A stretch of 64,000 bases of DNA, taken from positions 1,156,562 through 1,220,561 of the forward strand of contig NZ_KE384533.1 of NCBI RefSeq assembly GCF_000426525.1, in the 5' to 3' direction. Position 1 is the stretch's first letter; each line of letters opens with the position of its first letter. The stretch is from Nocardioides alkalitolerans DSM 16699. Its GTDB lineage: Bacteria; Actinomycetota; Actinomycetes; Propionibacteriales; Nocardioidaceae. Below, piece by piece: positions 15,950 through 24,264 of the stretch. The position numbers and the translations under genes were made by a program. Below the pieces are notes generated by a model. That model saw nothing but the letters and a program-made list of their open reading frames with translations. It ran no database searches and was not told the origin of the DNA.

Positions 15950-16609
15950 GTGCCCCCCACCCCGAAGCCCGCCTCGAAGCCCGCCCTGCGTCTCGGTGCC
16001 CTCGGTCCCGTGCTCGCCGGCGTCGTCGCGCTCCTGCTGCTGACGTTCTTCGCGGTCGGGCTGCCCGAGCTGGTCGACGGCGGTGACGAGGAGGCTCCCG
16101 CGGGTACGGCGGCCGCCCCCGACGAGGATGCCTCCCCGGGCGCGGAGCTCGTCCTGCCCGAGGACGTCGGCGGCTGGTCGACGCCGACCTCGATCCTCCG
16201 CGAGGACGGCCAGGACGAGGAGGCGGACGAGCTCGACGGCTTCTGGACCTACGCCGACGGCCAGCTCGACGCCGCCGCGGGCGTGCCCAACGACGCCGAG
16301 CGCTACATCGAGCTCGCGACGGGCTCGCAGGTCGCGATCCAGGCCTACCGCGGCCCGGACGGTCCGCTGGTGCCCGCGACGCTGCAGGATCCCGAGGCCG
16401 GCCAGAGCCGGATCCTGCTCCAGAGCTTCGGCGACCTCGACTGCGTGCTCGACGTCATCGCCGGCGAGACGTCGCCGACGCCGCAGATCCAGGAGATGCA
16501 GTGCCGACGCACCTCCGACGACCTGACCATCCGCGCGTTCGTGCTGAGCGGGGCGTCGGGGGAGTCGGTGCGCGGGCTCGTCGACCAGCTGTGGGAGCAG
16601 CTGGCCTGA
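15950..16609 (+). CDS. Membrane-anchored or secreted protein, unknown function
   Basis: The gene encodes 219 residues from GTG at 15950. A basic proline-rich N-terminus precedes a hydrophobic segment (about 20-40, VLAGVVALLLLTFFAVGL), then an acidic linker (EEAPAGTAAAPDEDASPG) and an extracytoplasmic domain of about 150 residues. That domain contains two cysteines, in DLDCVLDV and EMQCRRTS, which could form a disulfide. No family is recognised. GTG is chosen because the frame upstream is covered by menF antisense. It is convergent with the L,D-transpeptidase; a modest inverted repeat (CTGAGC, 16606, with GCTCAG, 16642) spans both stop codons. Confidence 0.65.
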   Translation: MPPTPKPASKPALRLGALGPVLAGVVALLLLTFFAVGLPELVDGGDEEAPAGTAAAPDEDASPGAELVLPEDVGGWSTPTSILREDGQDEEADELDGFWTYADGQLDAAAGVPNDAERYIELATGSQVAIQAYRGPDGPLVPATLQDPEAGQSRILLQSFGDLDCVLDVIAGETSPTPQIQEMQCRRTSDDLTIRAFVLSGASGESVRGLVDQLWEQLA

Positions 16610-16643
16610 GCCCCGGGCCCGGGTGGCCGGCGACGACCGGCGC

Positions 16644-17534
16644 TCAGGACCAGTAGACGACCACGGAGTCGCCGACCTCGACCTGGTCGAAGAGCGCCTC
16701 GATGCCGTCGCGGTCCCGCACGTTGACGCAGCCGTGCGAGGCGCCGTTGTAGCCGTTCGCCGCGAAGTCGGGCGAGTAGTGCACCGCCTGGCCGCCGGAG
16801 AAGAACATCGCGAACGGCATCGGGGTGTCGTAGATGCTCGAGACGTGGTCGCGGCTCTTCCGCTCCACGCTGAAGGCGCCCTCGCGGGTCTCCATGCCCT
16901 CGCGGCCGAAGCGCACGTCGAACGTCGCCCCCACGTCGCCGTCCACCACCCAGCGCAGCGTGCGGGTCGTCTTGTCGATGCAGAGCACCCGGCCCTCCCG
17001 GCAGCGGGGATCGAGGTCGCCCGCCACCGGCGCGATGTTGTGCATCTCCTCGTACGTCGGCGGGCCGGTCATCTCGTGGAGGCGCGTGAGGGTGCGGTCG
17101 TCGACCTCGCCGGTCACCGGGAACGCGCGCTTGCCCTGGAAGCCCTCGACCGCGGCGACGGTGGTGTCGTCGTACGTGCCGCTGACCTCGGTGAGCCAGT
17201 CGATCTGCACCAGGCGGGCCTGCAGGTCGCGGACCTCGTCGCCGGAGTCGCCGGCGGAGTAGATCGCGGGGCCCGGCTCGAGGGTGGGCTCCGCGGTCGG
17301 CTCCTCCGTCGGCTCCTCCGTCGGCGCGGCGCTGGGCTCGTCCGTCGGCTCGTCGGTCGGGGAGGCCGGGGCGTCGTTCGTGGGCTCGTGCCCGACCGGC
17401 GAGGGCGAGTCGGCGACCCCCGCCGTCGGCTCGCCGTCGCCCGTGCGCTCGGCGACGCGGACCACGCCGTACGTCGCGGAAGCCACCAGGCCGAGGGTCA
17501 GCAGGACCAGCAGGGTGGTGCGCAGGATCTTCAC
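16644..17534 (-). CDS. L,D-transpeptidase with peptidoglycan-binding domain
   Basis: A 296-residue exported cell-wall enzyme. An N-terminal signal/anchor (about 1-26) is followed by a long Pro/Thr/Glu linker (about 33-90, repeated PTDEPTDEP and PTEEPTEEP). Then come a peptidoglycan-binding domain (about 95-150, LQARLVQIDWL, FQGKRAFPVTGEVDDRT) and a YkuD domain (about 185-296). The catalytic motif is SHGCVNVRD near 266-274, preceded by the conserved His in AVHYS. It forms 3-3 peptidoglycan cross-links or attaches proteins to the wall. Convergent with the preceding gene; 130 bp separates its start from menG. Confidence 0.92.
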   Translation of the reverse strand: MKILRTTLLVLLTLGLVASATYGVVRVAERTGDGEPTAGVADSPSPVGHEPTNDAPASPTDEPTDEPSAAPTEEPTEEPTAEPTLEPGPAIYSAGDSGDEVRDLQARLVQIDWLTEVSGTYDDTTVAAVEGFQGKRAFPVTGEVDDRTLTRLHEMTGPPTYEEMHNIAPVAGDLDPRCREGRVLCIDKTTRTLRWVVDGDVGATFDVRFGREGMETREGAFSVERKSRDHVSSIYDTPMPFAMFFSGGQAVHYSPDFAANGYNGASHGCVNVRDRDGIEALFDQVEVGDSVVVYWS

Positions 17535-17664
17535 GGTCGTTCCCCCGGGTGAGCTCGTGCGTGCTCCGGTGACCGGTCACGCGGCGGCCCACCGTGGGCC
17601 GTCACCTGGAGAGACGTCGCCGACCCCCGACGGGTTGCATCGGCTTTCCCCGTAGGCTCGGTCC

Positions 17665-18354
17665 GTGGCCCGTGCAGAGCTGGACAAGCAGCCGACCGAC
17701 GTCCGACGCATGTTCGACGCCGTCGCGAAGCGGTACGACGTCACCAACGACGTGCTCTCGCTCGGGCAGGACCGTCGCTGGCGACGCGACGTGATCAAGG
17801 CCGTCGACCCGCAGGCCGGCGACCTCGTGCTGGACCTCGCCGCCGGGACGGGCACGTCGAGCGCCCCGTTCCTCGCCGAGGGCGCCGTGGTCGTGCCCTG
17901 CGACTTCTCGATCGGCATGCTCCGGGTCGGCAAGCAGAACCGTCCGCACCTGCCCTTCACCGCCGGCGACGCCACCCGTCTGCCGTTCGCGGACGACACG
18001 TTCGACGCGGTCACGATCTCCTTCGGCCTGCGCAACGTCGTCGACACGGAGGCCGCCCTCGCGGAGATGCACCGGGTGACCCGCCCCGGCGGCCGCCTCG
18101 TCGTCTGCGAGTTCTCCCACCCGACCTGGGCACCGTTCCGCACGGCCTATGTCGAGTACCTGATGAAGGCGCTGCCGCCCGTCGCCACCGCGGTGTCGTC
18201 GTCGCCGGACGCCTACGTCTACCTCGCCGAGTCCATCCGCGCCTGGCCCGACCAGCCGGCGCTCGCCGCCCTCATCGACGCGGCCGGCTGGAGCGGCGCC
18301 GAGTGGCGCAACCTCTCCGGCGGGATCGTCGCGCTGCACCGCGCCACCGCCTGA
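17665..18354 (+). CDS. menG: Demethylmenaquinone methyltransferase MenG/UbiE
   Basis: A 229-residue SAM-dependent methyltransferase catalysing the last menaquinone step. FDAVAKRYDVTNDVLSLGQDR (about 14-34) is the UbiE signature 1 region. The SAM loop is LDLAAGTGT near 54-62. The ISFGLRNVVD segment (about 117-126) and RVTRPGGRLVVCEFS (about 137-151) match UbiE signature 2. GTG at 17665 fits the usual N-terminal length. It lies 454 bp before nuoA with no gene between, completing the menaquinone set except menB and the thioesterase steps. Confidence 0.94.
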   Translation: MARAELDKQPTDVRRMFDAVAKRYDVTNDVLSLGQDRRWRRDVIKAVDPQAGDLVLDLAAGTGTSSAPFLAEGAVVVPCDFSIGMLRVGKQNRPHLPFTAGDATRLPFADDTFDAVTISFGLRNVVDTEAALAEMHRVTRPGGRLVVCEFSHPTWAPFRTAYVEYLMKALPPVATAVSSSPDAYVYLAESIRAWPDQPALAALIDAAGWSGAEWRNLSGGIVALHRATA

Positions 18355-18429
18355 CGCGCTCGCGTCGTACGACGCCGGCCGCGCCCTACCTGACCCCGCC
18401 GCGTCCTGCCCCGGCCGTCCCCGGCCTGC

Positions 18430-18494
18430 GCGGAGCGTGGCGGACGCCCGCACGTTCTCGCGTCGTCGCGCTGCGTCGGTCCGCCACACTCCGC
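18430..18494. repeat. Palindromic repeat with GTGGCGGAC arms after menG
   Basis: GCGGAGCGTGGCGGAC (18430-18445) pairs with GTCCGCCACACTCCGC (18479-18494) with a single mismatch across a 33-nt loop. The arm core GTGGCGGAC is shared with the two 61-bp palindromes at 36218 and 36291, so this belongs to one repeat family. It may also terminate menG. Confidence 0.8.
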
Positions 18495-18623
18495 CGACCC
18501 GACGCCGACGCCGACGCCGACCCGACCCGCGCCGACCCGACGCCGACCCGGCGCTGACCCCTCCACGGGCTCCGGGATCACCCGCCACCACCGCCGAATC
18601 GCGGATCCATCCACGGGTCCGCC

Positions 18624-18651
18624 ATTTAGCCAAGTGGTTCGTGCGCTAAAT
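18624..18651. repeat. ATTTAGC inverted repeat upstream of nuo
   Basis: ATTTAGC (18624-18630) and GCTAAAT (18645-18651) form 7-bp exact arms around a 14-nt spacer in unusually AT-rich sequence for this genome. A regulator site or promoter element is possible. Confidence 0.4.
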
Positions 18652-18702
18652 CCGCAGGTCAGGAGGGGTGGAGGGGGCTGGCGGTCGCCGTTCGGAGATG
18701 GG

Positions 18703-18708
18703 TAGTGT
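18703..18708 (+). promoter_or_regulatory. Candidate -10 box for the nuo operon
   Basis: TAGTGT fits the actinobacterial TAnnnT -10 pattern and lies about 14 bp before the Rex-type operator, which would then occupy the transcription start region. No good -35 is visible (TGGCGG at 18679 is weak), so the call is tentative. Confidence 0.35.
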
Positions 18709-18721
18709 GATGCACGGCACT

Positions 18722-18739
18722 ATGTGAACTGTTTCACAA
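18722..18739. promoter_or_regulatory. Rex operator upstream of nuoA
   Basis: ATGTGAACTGTTTCACAA matches the actinobacterial Rex (ROP) consensus TTGTGAA-N4-TTCACAA at 13 of 14 defined positions. In Streptomyces Rex represses nuo and cyd genes when NADH is low and releases them when NADH/NAD+ rises. Position 70 bp before the nuoA start, just below a candidate -10, fits repression. The rex gene itself is not in the window. Confidence 0.75.
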
Positions 18740-18774
18740 GTTCACGAACGGACGTCTGCGTGCGCACCGGCACC

Positions 18775-18792
18775 CCGGTTCGCACGAACCGG
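18775..18792. repeat. 18-bp palindrome in the nuoA leader
   Basis: CCGGTTCG and CGAACCGG flank a CA centre, 16 bp before the nuoA GTG and immediately upstream of the GAGAGGGAG ribosome-binding stretch. It could be a second operator or an mRNA hairpin. Confidence 0.5.
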
Positions 18793-18808
18793 AGAGAGGG
18801 AGTGCGCG

Positions 18809-19168
18809 GTGGAGCTCTACACCCCGGTGCTCGCCCTGCTGGCCCTCGCGGCCGGCTTCGCGATCTTCTCGGTCGCGGTCAGCACGCTGACCGGGCCGAA
18901 GCGCTACAACCGAGCGCGCCTGGACTCCTACGAGTGCGGCATCGAGCCGACGCCCCAGCCCTTCGGTGGCGGGCGCATCCCGGTGAAGTACTACACGGTC
19001 GCGATGACCTTCATCATCTTCGACGTCGAGATCATGTTCCTCGTCCCGTGGGCCGTCTACTTCGACCAGCTCTCGTGGTTCGGCCTCATCGCCGTCGTGC
19101 TCTTCCTCTTCAACATCACGCTCGCCTACGCCTACGAGTGGCGCCGCGGCGGGCTCGACTGGGACTGA
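18809..19168 (+). CDS. nuoA: NADH-quinone oxidoreductase subunit A
   Basis: A 119-residue membrane subunit of complex I with three helices (about 5-25, 63-83, 88-110). The conserved loop YECGIEP (about 45-51), whose cysteine lies near the quinone channel, and FIIFDVEIMFLVPWAV (about 71-86) are diagnostic. GTG at 18809 follows GAGAGGGAG. First gene of a 14-gene nuo operon; a gap of 141 bp precedes nuoB, the largest inside the operon, so an internal promoter is possible there. Confidence 0.96.
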   Translation: MELYTPVLALLALAAGFAIFSVAVSTLTGPKRYNRARLDSYECGIEPTPQPFGGGRIPVKYYTVAMTFIIFDVEIMFLVPWAVYFDQLSWFGLIAVVLFLFNITLAYAYEWRRGGLDWD

Positions 19169-19309
19169 GCGCCGCGATGCACACCCAGTGCCTGCGCTCT
19201 CCAGCAGCCGACCCCGGGCTGCCTCCCTCGTCCGCCTCGGCACGACACGAGTCTCACGACGCTCAGCCGTTCGCACCTCACGACGTACCGCACGAGAGGA
19301 CCTGACCTG

Positions 19310-19864
19310 ATGGGTATCGAGGAGAAGCTCCCCAGCGGGGTGCTGCTGACCACGGTCGAGGGCGTCGCGGGCTACATGCGCAAGGCGAGCTTCTGGCCCG
19401 CCACCTTCGGCCTGGCCTGCTGCGCGATCGAGATGATGACCAGCGGCGGCCCGCGCTACGACACCGGCCGCTTCGGCATGGAGGTCTTCCGCGCCAGCCC
19501 CCGCCAGGCCGACCTGATGATCGTCGCGGGGCGCGTGAGCCAGAAGATGGCGCCCGTCCTGCGCCAGATCTACGACCAGATGGCCGAGCCGAAGTGGGTG
19601 CTCGCGATGGGCGTCTGCGCCAGCTCGGGCGGCATGTTCAACAACTACGCGATCGTCCAGGGCGTCGACCACGTCGTGCCCGTCGACATGTACCTGCCCG
19701 GCTGCCCGCCGCGGCCCGAGATGCTCATCGACGCGATCCTCAAGCTGCACGACCAGGTGCAGTCCACGAAGTTCGGCGCCAACCGCGCGAAGCAGGTCGC
19801 CGAGCTCGAGACCGCCGCCCTCAACGCCGTCCCGACGAGCGACCAGAAGGGGCTCATGCGATGA
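19310..19864 (+). CDS. nuoB: NADH-quinone oxidoreductase subunit B
   Basis: A 184-residue peripheral-arm subunit holding the terminal cluster N2, which passes electrons to quinone. Ligands are the tandem cysteines C37-C38 (GLACCAIEMM), C103 (GVCASSGG) and C132 (LPGCPPRPE). ATG at 19310 follows an AGAGGACCTG stretch. It overlaps nuoC by 4 bp (ATGA). Confidence 0.97.
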   Translation: MGIEEKLPSGVLLTTVEGVAGYMRKASFWPATFGLACCAIEMMTSGGPRYDTGRFGMEVFRASPRQADLMIVAGRVSQKMAPVLRQIYDQMAEPKWVLAMGVCASSGGMFNNYAIVQGVDHVVPVDMYLPGCPPRPEMLIDAILKLHDQVQSTKFGANRAKQVAELETAALNAVPTSDQKGLMR

Positions 19865-20640
19865 GCGAGAAGCCCAAGCCCGGCCGGGACGACCCGGCCC
19901 AGCGCGCCGTCGAGGAGCGCAAGGACGTCACGGCCAGCGCCGAGCCCGTCACCACGGGCGGTGGCCTGCCCGAGCGGGCGGGCGACGAGCACACCGACCA
20001 GCGTGGCGTCCGCACCGGCATGTTCGGGGTGCGCGGCTCGGGCGACACCTCGGGGTACGGCGGTCTCCGTCGCACCGTCACCTTCCCCGGCGCGGCGCAG
20101 CGCCCGTACGGCGGCTGGTTCGACGCCGTCGTCGACACGCTGGCCGCCCGGGTCGGGGCCGACGGTGCGGCGATCGAGAAGGTCGTGGTGGACCGCGCGG
20201 AGCTCACGCTCCACGTGCGTCGCAGCGACCTGCCTGCCGTCGCCCGCGCCCTGCGGGACGACCCGGACCTGCGCTTCGAGCTGCTCTCCGGGGTCAGCGG
20301 CGTGCACTACCCGGAGGACACGGGCGCCGAGCTGCACGTCGTCTACCACCTGCTCTCGATGACCCACAACCGTCGTCTGCGGGTCGAGGTCAGCTGCCCC
20401 GACGCCGACCCCCACGTGCCGAGCGTCGTGGCGACGTACCCCACGGCCGACTGGCACGAGCGCGAGACGTGGGACTTCTTCGGCGTGGTCTTCGACGGCC
20501 ACCCGGCGCTCACCCGCATCCTCATGCCCGACGACTGGCCGGGCCACCCGCAGCGCAAGGACTACCCCCTCGGCGGCATCGGGGTCGAGTACAAGGGCGG
20601 CACGATCCCGCCGCCGGACCAGCGGAGGTCGTACACATGA
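19861..20640 (+). CDS. nuoC: NADH-quinone oxidoreductase subunit C
   Basis: A 259-residue peripheral subunit (30-kDa family), separate from NuoD as in most bacteria outside the enterics. The conserved core is about 90-245 and includes VSCPDADPHVPSVVATYPTADWHERETWDFFGV and, near the end, RILMPDDWPGHPQRKDYPL. The first about 75 residues are charged and low in predicted structure (KPKPGRDDPAQRAVEERKDV), an actinobacteria-style extension. Overlaps nuoB and nuoD by ATGA. Confidence 0.95.
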   Translation: MSEKPKPGRDDPAQRAVEERKDVTASAEPVTTGGGLPERAGDEHTDQRGVRTGMFGVRGSGDTSGYGGLRRTVTFPGAAQRPYGGWFDAVVDTLAARVGADGAAIEKVVVDRAELTLHVRRSDLPAVARALRDDPDLRFELLSGVSGVHYPEDTGAELHVVYHLLSMTHNRRLRVEVSCPDADPHVPSVVATYPTADWHERETWDFFGVVFDGHPALTRILMPDDWPGHPQRKDYPLGGIGVEYKGGTIPPPDQRRSYT

Positions 20641-22022
20641 GCACGTCGACGCAGGCCGGCCCCGGTGCCGGCAACAGCGACCCGTACGCCGCCGGCGACG
20701 GGTACGGCACGACGGACGGCAAGGTCTTCACCGTCACGGGCCAGGACTGGGACGAGGTCGTCGCCGGGCTCGGCGAGGCGGGCGACGCCGAGCGCATCGT
20801 CGTCAACATGGGCCCGCAGCACCCGTCCACCCACGGGGTGCTCCGCCTGATCCTCGAGATCGAGGGCGAGACGGTGACCGAGGCCCGCTGCGGCATCGGC
20901 TACCTGCACACGGGCATCGAGAAGAACATGGAGTTCCGCACCTGGACGCAGGGCGTCACGTTCTGCACGCGGATGGACTACCTCTCGCCCTTCTACAACG
21001 AGATGACCTACTGCCTCGGCGTCGAGCGGCTGCTCGGCATCGAGGACGGCGACGACCCGGTGCCGGAGAAGGCCCAGGTCATGCGCGTGCTCCTCATGGA
21101 GCTCAACCGCATCTCCTCCCACCTCGTCGCGATCGCGACCGGCGGCATGGAGCTCGGCGCGCTCACCGTGATGACCATCGGGTTCCGCGAGCGCGAGCAG
21201 GTGCTCGACCTCTTCGAGCTCATCACCGGCCTGCGGATGAACCACGCGTTCATCCGCCCCGGCGGCGTCGCCCAGGACCTGCCCGACGGCTCGCTCGACG
21301 CGGTGCGCGACTTCGTGAAGCTGATGCGCAAGCGCCTGCCCGAGATCACGGCGATGTGCAACGCCAACCCGATCTTCCGCGGGCGCCTCGAGGGCGTCGG
21401 CCACCTCGACCTCGAGGGCTGCCTCGCGCTGGGCCTGACGGGTCCCGTGCTCCGCTCCACCGGCTACCCGTGGGACCTCCGCAAGACCGAGCCCTACTCG
21501 GGCTACGAGACCTACGACTTCGACGTGCAGACGTGGGACACGTGCGACTCCTACGGCCGCTTCCGCATCCGCATGAACGAGATGTTCGAGTCGCTGCGCA
21601 TCGTCGAGCAGTGCGTGGGCCGCCTCGACAAGCTCGTCGGAGCACCCGTGATGGTGGCCGACAAGAAGATCGCCTGGCCGAGCCAGCTCTCGGTCGGCAG
21701 CGACGGCCAGGGCAACAGCCTCGAGCACATCCGCCACATCATGGGCGAGTCCATGGAGGCCCTCATCCACCACTTCAAGCTGGTGACCGAGGGGTTCCGG
21801 GTGCCGCCCGGCCAGGCGTACGTGCCGGTCGAGTCGCCCCGCGGCGAGCTCGGGGCCCACGTGGTCTCCGACGGCGGCACGCGGCCGTTCCGGGCGCACT
21901 TCCGCGACCCGTCGTTCACGAACCTGCAGGCGACGTCGGTGATGAGCGAGGGTGGCATGATCGCCGACGTCATCGTCGCCATCGCCTCCATCGACCCCGT
22001 CATGGGAGGCGTCGACCGATGA
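20637..22022 (+). CDS. nuoD: NADH-quinone oxidoreductase subunit D
   Basis: A 461-residue 49-kDa-type subunit that forms the quinone-binding pocket with NuoB. The conserved NMGPQHPSTHGVLRL (about 57-71) contains the quinone-contacting His. GIGYLHTGIEKNMEFR (about 86-101), the ESPRGELGAHVVSDGG segment near 397-412, and the C-terminus with DPVMGGVDR are all present. An N-terminal extension of about 50 residues (Gly/Tyr rich) precedes the core. Overlaps both neighbours by 4 bp. Confidence 0.97.
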   Translation: MSTSTQAGPGAGNSDPYAAGDGYGTTDGKVFTVTGQDWDEVVAGLGEAGDAERIVVNMGPQHPSTHGVLRLILEIEGETVTEARCGIGYLHTGIEKNMEFRTWTQGVTFCTRMDYLSPFYNEMTYCLGVERLLGIEDGDDPVPEKAQVMRVLLMELNRISSHLVAIATGGMELGALTVMTIGFREREQVLDLFELITGLRMNHAFIRPGGVAQDLPDGSLDAVRDFVKLMRKRLPEITAMCNANPIFRGRLEGVGHLDLEGCLALGLTGPVLRSTGYPWDLRKTEPYSGYETYDFDVQTWDTCDSYGRFRIRMNEMFESLRIVEQCVGRLDKLVGAPVMVADKKIAWPSQLSVGSDGQGNSLEHIRHIMGESMEALIHHFKLVTEGFRVPPGQAYVPVESPRGELGAHVVSDGGTRPFRAHFRDPSFTNLQATSVMSEGGMIADVIVAIASIDPVMGGVDR

Positions 22023-22936
22023 CCGCGACCCCGGAGAGCCCCGACCGCGACCTCGCCCCCGGCGGGCGCGGCGACGGCCTCGACCCCACGACGTACGACG
22101 AGCTGCGGCTCATCGCCGCCCGCTACCCGCAGGCCCGGTCGGGCCTGCTGCCGATGCTCCACCTCGTGCAGTCGGCCCAGGGGCGCGTGACGCCCGCGGG
22201 CATCGAGGCGTGCGCGGAGATCCTCGGCATCAGTCCCGCCGAGGTCAGCGGGGTCGCGACCTTCTACACGATGTACAAGCGCCGCCTCGTCGGCGACTAC
22301 CACGTCGGGGTCTGCACCAACACGCTCTGCGCGGTCATGGGCGGCGACGAGATCTTCGCCGGGCTGAAGGACCACCTCGGCATCGGCAACGACGAGACCA
22401 CCGCCGACGGCACCGTGAGCCTCGAGCACGTCGAGTGCAACGCGGCCTGCGACTACGCGCCGGTCGTGATGGTGAACTGGGAGTTCGTCGACAACCAGAC
22501 GCCCGAGAGCGCGAAGCAGCTGGTCGACGACCTGCGTTCGGGGGCCGAGGTGCACTCGACCCGCGGCCCGCGCATCTGCACGTGGCGCGAGGCCGAGCGG
22601 GTGCTCGCCGGCTTCCCCGACGACCGCGCCGACGAGGGCCCCTCGGCCGGTACGGCGTCGCTGGCCGGCCTCCGGGTCGCCCGCGAGCGGGGCTGGACGG
22701 CCCCGCCGTCGCGGACCGACGCCGCCCACGAGGAGAGCCACGACGAGGCCGCGGCCCAGGCCCCGACGAGCGAGTCCGCCGGCGTGGCCGCCGACGAGCG
22801 CACCGACTCCGGGCGCGCCGAGCAGGAGTCGAAGGTCGCCGAGGCCACCGACAGCACGGCGGCCGAGGCGTCCGACGCCCCGACCGACGCCGCCGGCCGG
22901 AACGCCGACGACGCCCCGACCGACGGAGGCAAGTGA
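22019..22936 (+). CDS. nuoE: NADH-quinone oxidoreductase subunit E
   Basis: A 305-residue thioredoxin-fold subunit with [2Fe-2S] cluster N1a. Ligands are C99 and C104 (CTNTLC) and C140 and C144 (CNAACDYAP). The core ends near residue 200. The last about 105 residues are an acidic, Ala/Asp/Glu-rich tail with no predicted fold, making the protein almost twice the length of enterobacterial NuoE. ATG at 22019 overlaps the nuoD stop; the nuoE stop overlaps nuoF (TGATG). Confidence 0.95.
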   Translation: MTATPESPDRDLAPGGRGDGLDPTTYDELRLIAARYPQARSGLLPMLHLVQSAQGRVTPAGIEACAEILGISPAEVSGVATFYTMYKRRLVGDYHVGVCTNTLCAVMGGDEIFAGLKDHLGIGNDETTADGTVSLEHVECNAACDYAPVVMVNWEFVDNQTPESAKQLVDDLRSGAEVHSTRGPRICTWREAERVLAGFPDDRADEGPSAGTASLAGLRVARERGWTAPPSRTDAAHEESHDEAAAQAPTSESAGVAADERTDSGRAEQESKVAEATDSTAAEASDAPTDAAGRNADDAPTDGGK

Positions 22937-24264
22937 TGACCATTCCGCCCCTGACCCCGGTCCTCACCGACAACTGGGACGCCGAGCGGTCGTGGACGCT
23001 CGCGTCGTACGAGGAGCGCGGCGGCTACGACGCCCTCGACACCGCCTTCGCGATGACGCCCGACGAGGTCATCGCCGCGGTGAAGGACTCCGGCCTGCGC
23101 GGCCGGGGCGGCGCCGGCTTCCCGACCGGCATGAAGTGGGGCTTCATCCCGCAGGACAACCCGAACCCGAAGTACCTCGTGGTCAACGCCGACGAGTCGG
23201 AGCCGGGCACCTGCAAGGACATCCCGCTGATGATGGCCAGCCCCCACACGCTCGTGGAGGGCGTGATCCTGGCGGCGTACGCGATCCGCGCGAACCACGC
23301 GTTCATCTACGTGCGGGGCGAGGTGCTGCACGTCGTGCGGCGCCTGCAGCGGGCCGTGCAGGAGGCCTACCTGGCCGGTCACCTGGGCGCCAACATCCAC
23401 GGCTCGGGCTACCAGCTCGACCTCGTCGTGCACGCCGGGGCGGGCGCCTACATCTGCGGCGAGGAGACGGCGCTGCTCGACTCGCTCGAGGGCCGTCGCG
23501 GCCAACCCCGCCTGCGCCCGCCGTTCCCCGCCGTCGCCGGCCTCTACGCGAGCCCGACGGTCATCAACAACGTCGAGTCGATCGCCTCGGTGCCCGCGAT
23601 CATCCGCAACGGCGCCGACTGGTTCTCGTCGCTCGGCACGGAGAAGTCGAAGGGCTTCGTCATCTACTCGCTCTCGGGCCACGTGACCCGGCCGGGGCAG
23701 TACGAGGCGCCGCTCGGCATCACCCTGCGCGAGCTCATCGACCTCGCCGGCGGCGTCCGCGAGGGCCACCGGCTCAAGTTCTGGACGCCCGGCGGCTCCA
23801 GCACGCCGCTGCTCACCGACGAGCACCTCGACATGCCCCTCGACTACGAGGCCGTGGGCGCCGCCGGCTCGATGCTCGGCACCCGCGCGCTGCAGATCTT
23901 CGACGAGACGGTCTCGGTGGTGCGCTGCGTGCTGCGGTGGACCGAGTTCTACAAGCACGAGTCCTGCGGCAAGTGCACCCCGTGCCGCGAGGGCACGTGG
24001 TGGCTGGTGCAGACCCTCACCCGCATCGACGAGGGCAAGGGCGAGCCGGGCGACATCGAGAAGCTGCTCGACCTCTGCGACAACATCCTGGGCCGCTCGT
24101 TCTGCGCCCTGGGTGACGGCGCGACGAGCCCGATCACCTCGGCGATCAAGTACTTCCGCAGCGAGTTCGAGGACGGCATGACCACGCCGAGCCGCGAGCT
24201 GTTCCCGCACGAGCGTTCCACCGCGTACGCCGGCCAGCTGGCCGGGAAGGGGGTGGGGGCGTGA
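22936..24264 (+). CDS. nuoF: NADH-quinone oxidoreductase subunit F
   Basis: A 442-residue NADH- and FMN-binding subunit. GLRGRGGAGFPTGMKWGF (about 53-70) is the NADH site. NADESEPGTCKD (about 88-99) and GAGAYICGEETALL (about 173-186) line the FMN/NADH pocket. Cluster N3 is bound by C344, C347 and C350 (SCGKCTPCREG) plus the Cys in GRSFCALGDG near 390. Start ATG 22936 overlaps nuoE by one base, and the stop overlaps nuoG (GTGA). Confidence 0.97.
   Translation: MTIPPLTPVLTDNWDAERSWTLASYEERGGYDALDTAFAMTPDEVIAAVKDSGLRGRGGAGFPTGMKWGFIPQDNPNPKYLVVNADESEPGTCKDIPLMMASPHTLVEGVILAAYAIRANHAFIYVRGEVLHVVRRLQRAVQEAYLAGHLGANIHGSGYQLDLVVHAGAGAYICGEETALLDSLEGRRGQPRLRPPFPAVAGLYASPTVINNVESIASVPAIIRNGADWFSSLGTEKSKGFVIYSLSGHVTRPGQYEAPLGITLRELIDLAGGVREGHRLKFWTPGGSSTPLLTDEHLDMPLDYEAVGAAGSMLGTRALQIFDETVSVVRCVLRWTEFYKHESCGKCTPCREGTWWLVQTLTRIDEGKGEPGDIEKLLDLCDNILGRSFCALGDGATSPITSAIKYFRSEFEDGMTTPSRELFPHERSTAYAGQLAGKGVGA

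Larger units (their letters stand above)
18355..18808. other. Gene-free nuo upstream region
   Basis: This 454-bp gap between menG and nuoA has no credible gene. It contains a 65-bp palindrome (18430-18494), a run of GACGCC-type low-complexity sequence (about 18499-18560), an inverted repeat (18624-18651), a Rex-type operator (18722-18739) and a short perfect palindrome near the nuoA ribosome-binding site (18775-18792). Confidence 0.75.

Noticed and set aside
18496..18560. GACGCC-type repeats as a coding or satellite element
   Set aside because: Irregular low-complexity GC sequence without fixed unit length; kept only as a note in the spacer entry.
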